This document shows positions 33,355 through 34,573 of a stretch of 34,573 nt of DNA, in pieces. Under the pieces are notes generated by a model, which saw only the letters and a list, made by a program, of their open reading frames with translations, was not told where the DNA came from and ran no database searches. The stretch comes from Candidatus Amphrikana amoebophyrae (GTDB taxonomy: Bacteria > Chlamydiota > Chlamydiia > Chlamydiales > JACRBE01). Position 1 is the first letter of the stretch. Each line of letters starts with the position of its first letter. The stretch lies in the NCBI GenBank assembly GCA_030408475.1, contig JAUHQG010000047.1, positions 1-34,573 of the forward strand, given 5' to 3'. Both the position numbers and the translations under genes were made by a program.

Positions 33355-34329
33355 ATGAACTGGCGTCAAATACAAAAAACAAATATTACCAAGTTAGAAG
33401 AGTTAATCAACTATTTAAATCTTGATCCTCTCAATAGAGCTCGCTTAATAAAAAAGCCCAAATTCCCTCTTAACCTCCCTCTTCGCTTAGCTACTAAAAT
33501 AGAGAAAAATAATCTCAATGACCCCCTACTTAAGCAATTCATTGCCTTAGATGTAGAGAATATTGAACACCCTCAATTTCACCAAGATCCAGTAGAAGAT
33601 CAATCTTTTCAAATTACACCTCGCTTACTCAAAAAATACACTTCTAGAGCTCTAATGTTGCCTACATCGGCATGTGTTATGCACTGTAGATATTGCTTTC
33701 GTAAGAATTATCCTTATGAACTAGCACCTTCAAAATTTGAAGCTGAAATAGCCGCGATAAAAAAAGACAACTCTCTTCGTGAAATCATCCTAAGTGGGGG
33801 AGACCCCCTATCTCTTAGTGATCAAAAATTAGAATCGCTACTACTTCAACTTAATGAAATCGACCATCTAAAAATCATCCGCTTTCACACCCGTTTTCCA
33901 ATTGGCATTCCAGAAAGGATTTCACCCGAGTTAATCTCAACACTTTCCAAACTGAAAAAGAAAATCGTATTCATATTCCATATCAATCATCCTAATGAAA
34001 TCGATGATGATATAAAGCTGGCTTTACAGCGACTCTCCCCATACCAACTACTCAATCAATCTGTACTATTAAAGGATGTAAACGATTCATTACCCACACT
34101 TCAAGAGCTTTCATACAAATTAAACGATAGCAATATACTGCCCTATTACTTGCACCAATTAGATCGAGTTCAAGGAACGGCACATTTTGAAGTCACTCCT
34201 CAAAGAGGACTCCAATTGATTGAACAAATGCGAGAATCAATGCCAGGATATTTAGTTCCCAAGTATGTACAAGAGATCCCCCAGAAAAAGTGTAAAACAC
34301 CTATTGCTGAAAACCTTGTCAAAGGATGA
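33355..34329 (+). CDS. epmB: EF-P beta-lysylation protein EpmB-like (lysine 2,3-aminomutase family)
   Basis: A 324-residue radical S-adenosylmethionine enzyme. The iron-sulfur motif CVMHCRYCF places Cys107, Cys111 and Cys114 in the CX3CX2C pattern. IILSGGDPLSL is the cofactor-binding GGDP block and FHTRFPIGIP is typical of the aminomutases. Lys314 near the C-terminus (KCKTP) is the likely PLP lysine. The short C-terminus and overall size fit EpmB, which makes beta-lysine for elongation factor P, better than the longer catabolic lysine 2,3-aminomutase. The partner EpmA is not in the window. It lies eight bases after murA and is the last gene of the ATP-grasp-murA operon. Confidence 0.88.
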   Translation: MNWRQIQKTNITKLEELINYLNLDPLNRARLIKKPKFPLNLPLRLATKIEKNNLNDPLLKQFIALDVENIEHPQFHQDPVEDQSFQITPRLLKKYTSRALMLPTSACVMHCRYCFRKNYPYELAPSKFEAEIAAIKKDNSLREIILSGGDPLSLSDQKLESLLLQLNEIDHLKIIRFHTRFPIGIPERISPELISTLSKLKKKIVFIFHINHPNEIDDDIKLALQRLSPYQLLNQSVLLKDVNDSLPTLQELSYKLNDSNILPYYLHQLDRVQGTAHFEVTPQRGLQLIEQMRESMPGYLVPKYVQEIPQKKCKTPIAENLVKG

Positions 34330-34377
34330 AAAACCCAATTTTTTAAACACTTGTTTTTCAATACCTTAAGCGTTTCT

Positions 34378-34451
34378 TTGGAGCTTTAGCGACAAGATGG
34401 ATGAAGCGAAGTGAAATCCACCCTGAAGGGGTGAGCAGCAAAAGCTGCGAA
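34378..34451 (+). repeat. Family-2 structured repeat, copy 2
   Basis: The 74-base unit matches 6063-6136 without gaps. It pairs TGGAT (34398-34402) with ATCCA (34416-34420), then CACCC-TGAAG-GGGTG, and ends in GCAGC-AAAA-GCTGC (34435-34448). It begins about 48 bases after the epmB stop. Confidence 0.6.
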
Positions 34452-34454
34452 TCA

Positions 34455-34468
34455 ATGTAAAGCGGCTT
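34455..34468 (+). repeat. Family-1 palindrome, broken copy
   Basis: ATGTAAAGCGGCTT matches the first 14 bases of the 19-base palindrome, after which the sequence changes to GGCTGTGTTGCATAA. The break could mark an insertion or deletion. Confidence 0.5.
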
Positions 34469-34509
34469 GGCTGTGTTGCATAATTAAAACATAGAGTTAC
34501 GCAGCTTTT

Positions 34510-34573
34510 AGAATTTTCCTGTAGGAAAATTCTTTCAACCAACGCTAGGGGGGGCAAAATGCTAAAGGCATTT
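34510..34573 (+). repeat. Family-3 inverted element, partial copy cut by the window end
   Basis: The outer hairpin AGAATTTTCC-TGTA-GGAAAATTCT (34510-34533) is followed by TTCAACCAACGCTAGGGG and GGGCAAAATGC. This matches the right arm of the element at 23712-23828 read on the opposite strand. A second half, beginning AAAGGCATTT, runs off the window. Confidence 0.55.

Noticed and set aside
34366..34557. A 63-codon minus-strand frame at the right edge
   Set aside because: It lies wholly within the family-1, -2 and -3 repeats.
1..34573. CRISPR arrays, tRNA or rRNA genes
   Set aside because: No regular spaced direct repeats and no cloverleaf or rRNA-like sequence was seen in any gap.

Overview
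The window is AT-rich bacterial DNA from a member of the Chlamydiales, most likely a chlamydia-related (environmental) lineage rather than Chlamydiaceae. The order-specific evidence is gene content and order: euo next to recJ and a giant fused secDF; uhpC upstream of dnaE; mip, trmL and trxA close together; uppS-cdsA-cmk/plsC; and tsp, gltX, cysJ, ispF and murA. From memory, these correspond to two C. trachomatis neighbourhoods, CT434-CT455 and CT539-CT545, partly shuffled. Against Chlamydiaceae are purA inside the uppS operon, a MurA that keeps the catalytic Cys, a YkuD-type L,D-transpeptidase relative, and several unknown accessory genes. The family cannot be fixed from sequence alone.

Layout. 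Bases 1-5220: the end of an unidentified gene, then dnaE and uhpC as a minus-strand operon with a near-consensus promoter. Bases 5361-7954: an accessory island with an orphan helical protein and a large protein that looks like a YopJ/Ulp-like (clan CE) enzyme fused to a leucine-rich tail, separated by a repeat-rich gap. Bases 8166-9484: mip and trmL. Bases 9468-14127: a minus-strand operon purA-uppS-cdsA-cmk/plsC-trxA, covering purine synthesis, undecaprenyl carrier, phospholipid and redox functions; cmk and plsC are one reading frame. Bases 14323-20664: secDF and recJ. Bases 20774-23549: euo (minus) and tsp (plus), divergent. Bases 23544-25432: an accessory gene with its own promoter, 3' element and terminator, bracketed by two nearly identical palindromes. 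Bases 25566-29250: gltX, a tiny lipoprotein gene, an L,D-transpeptidase relative and a FAD/NADPH reductase. Bases 29267-31003: a paralogue of the bracketed accessory gene, then ispF. Bases 31039-34329: an operon of an ATP-grasp ligase, murA and an EpmB-like radical-SAM aminomutase. The right edge is again repeat-rich.

The core genes serve envelope building (uppS, cdsA, plsC, murA, ispF, tsp, secDF), replication and repair, and parasitic nutrient uptake (uhpC). The accessory genes sit where chlamydial gene order is broken (between uhpC and mip, tsp and gltX, cysJ and ispF). At the first two of these sites the adjoining gaps are rich in structured dispersed repeats. These accessory genes and the repeat families around them are the least explained part of the window. 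No tRNA, rRNA, CRISPR array or intact transposase was seen.
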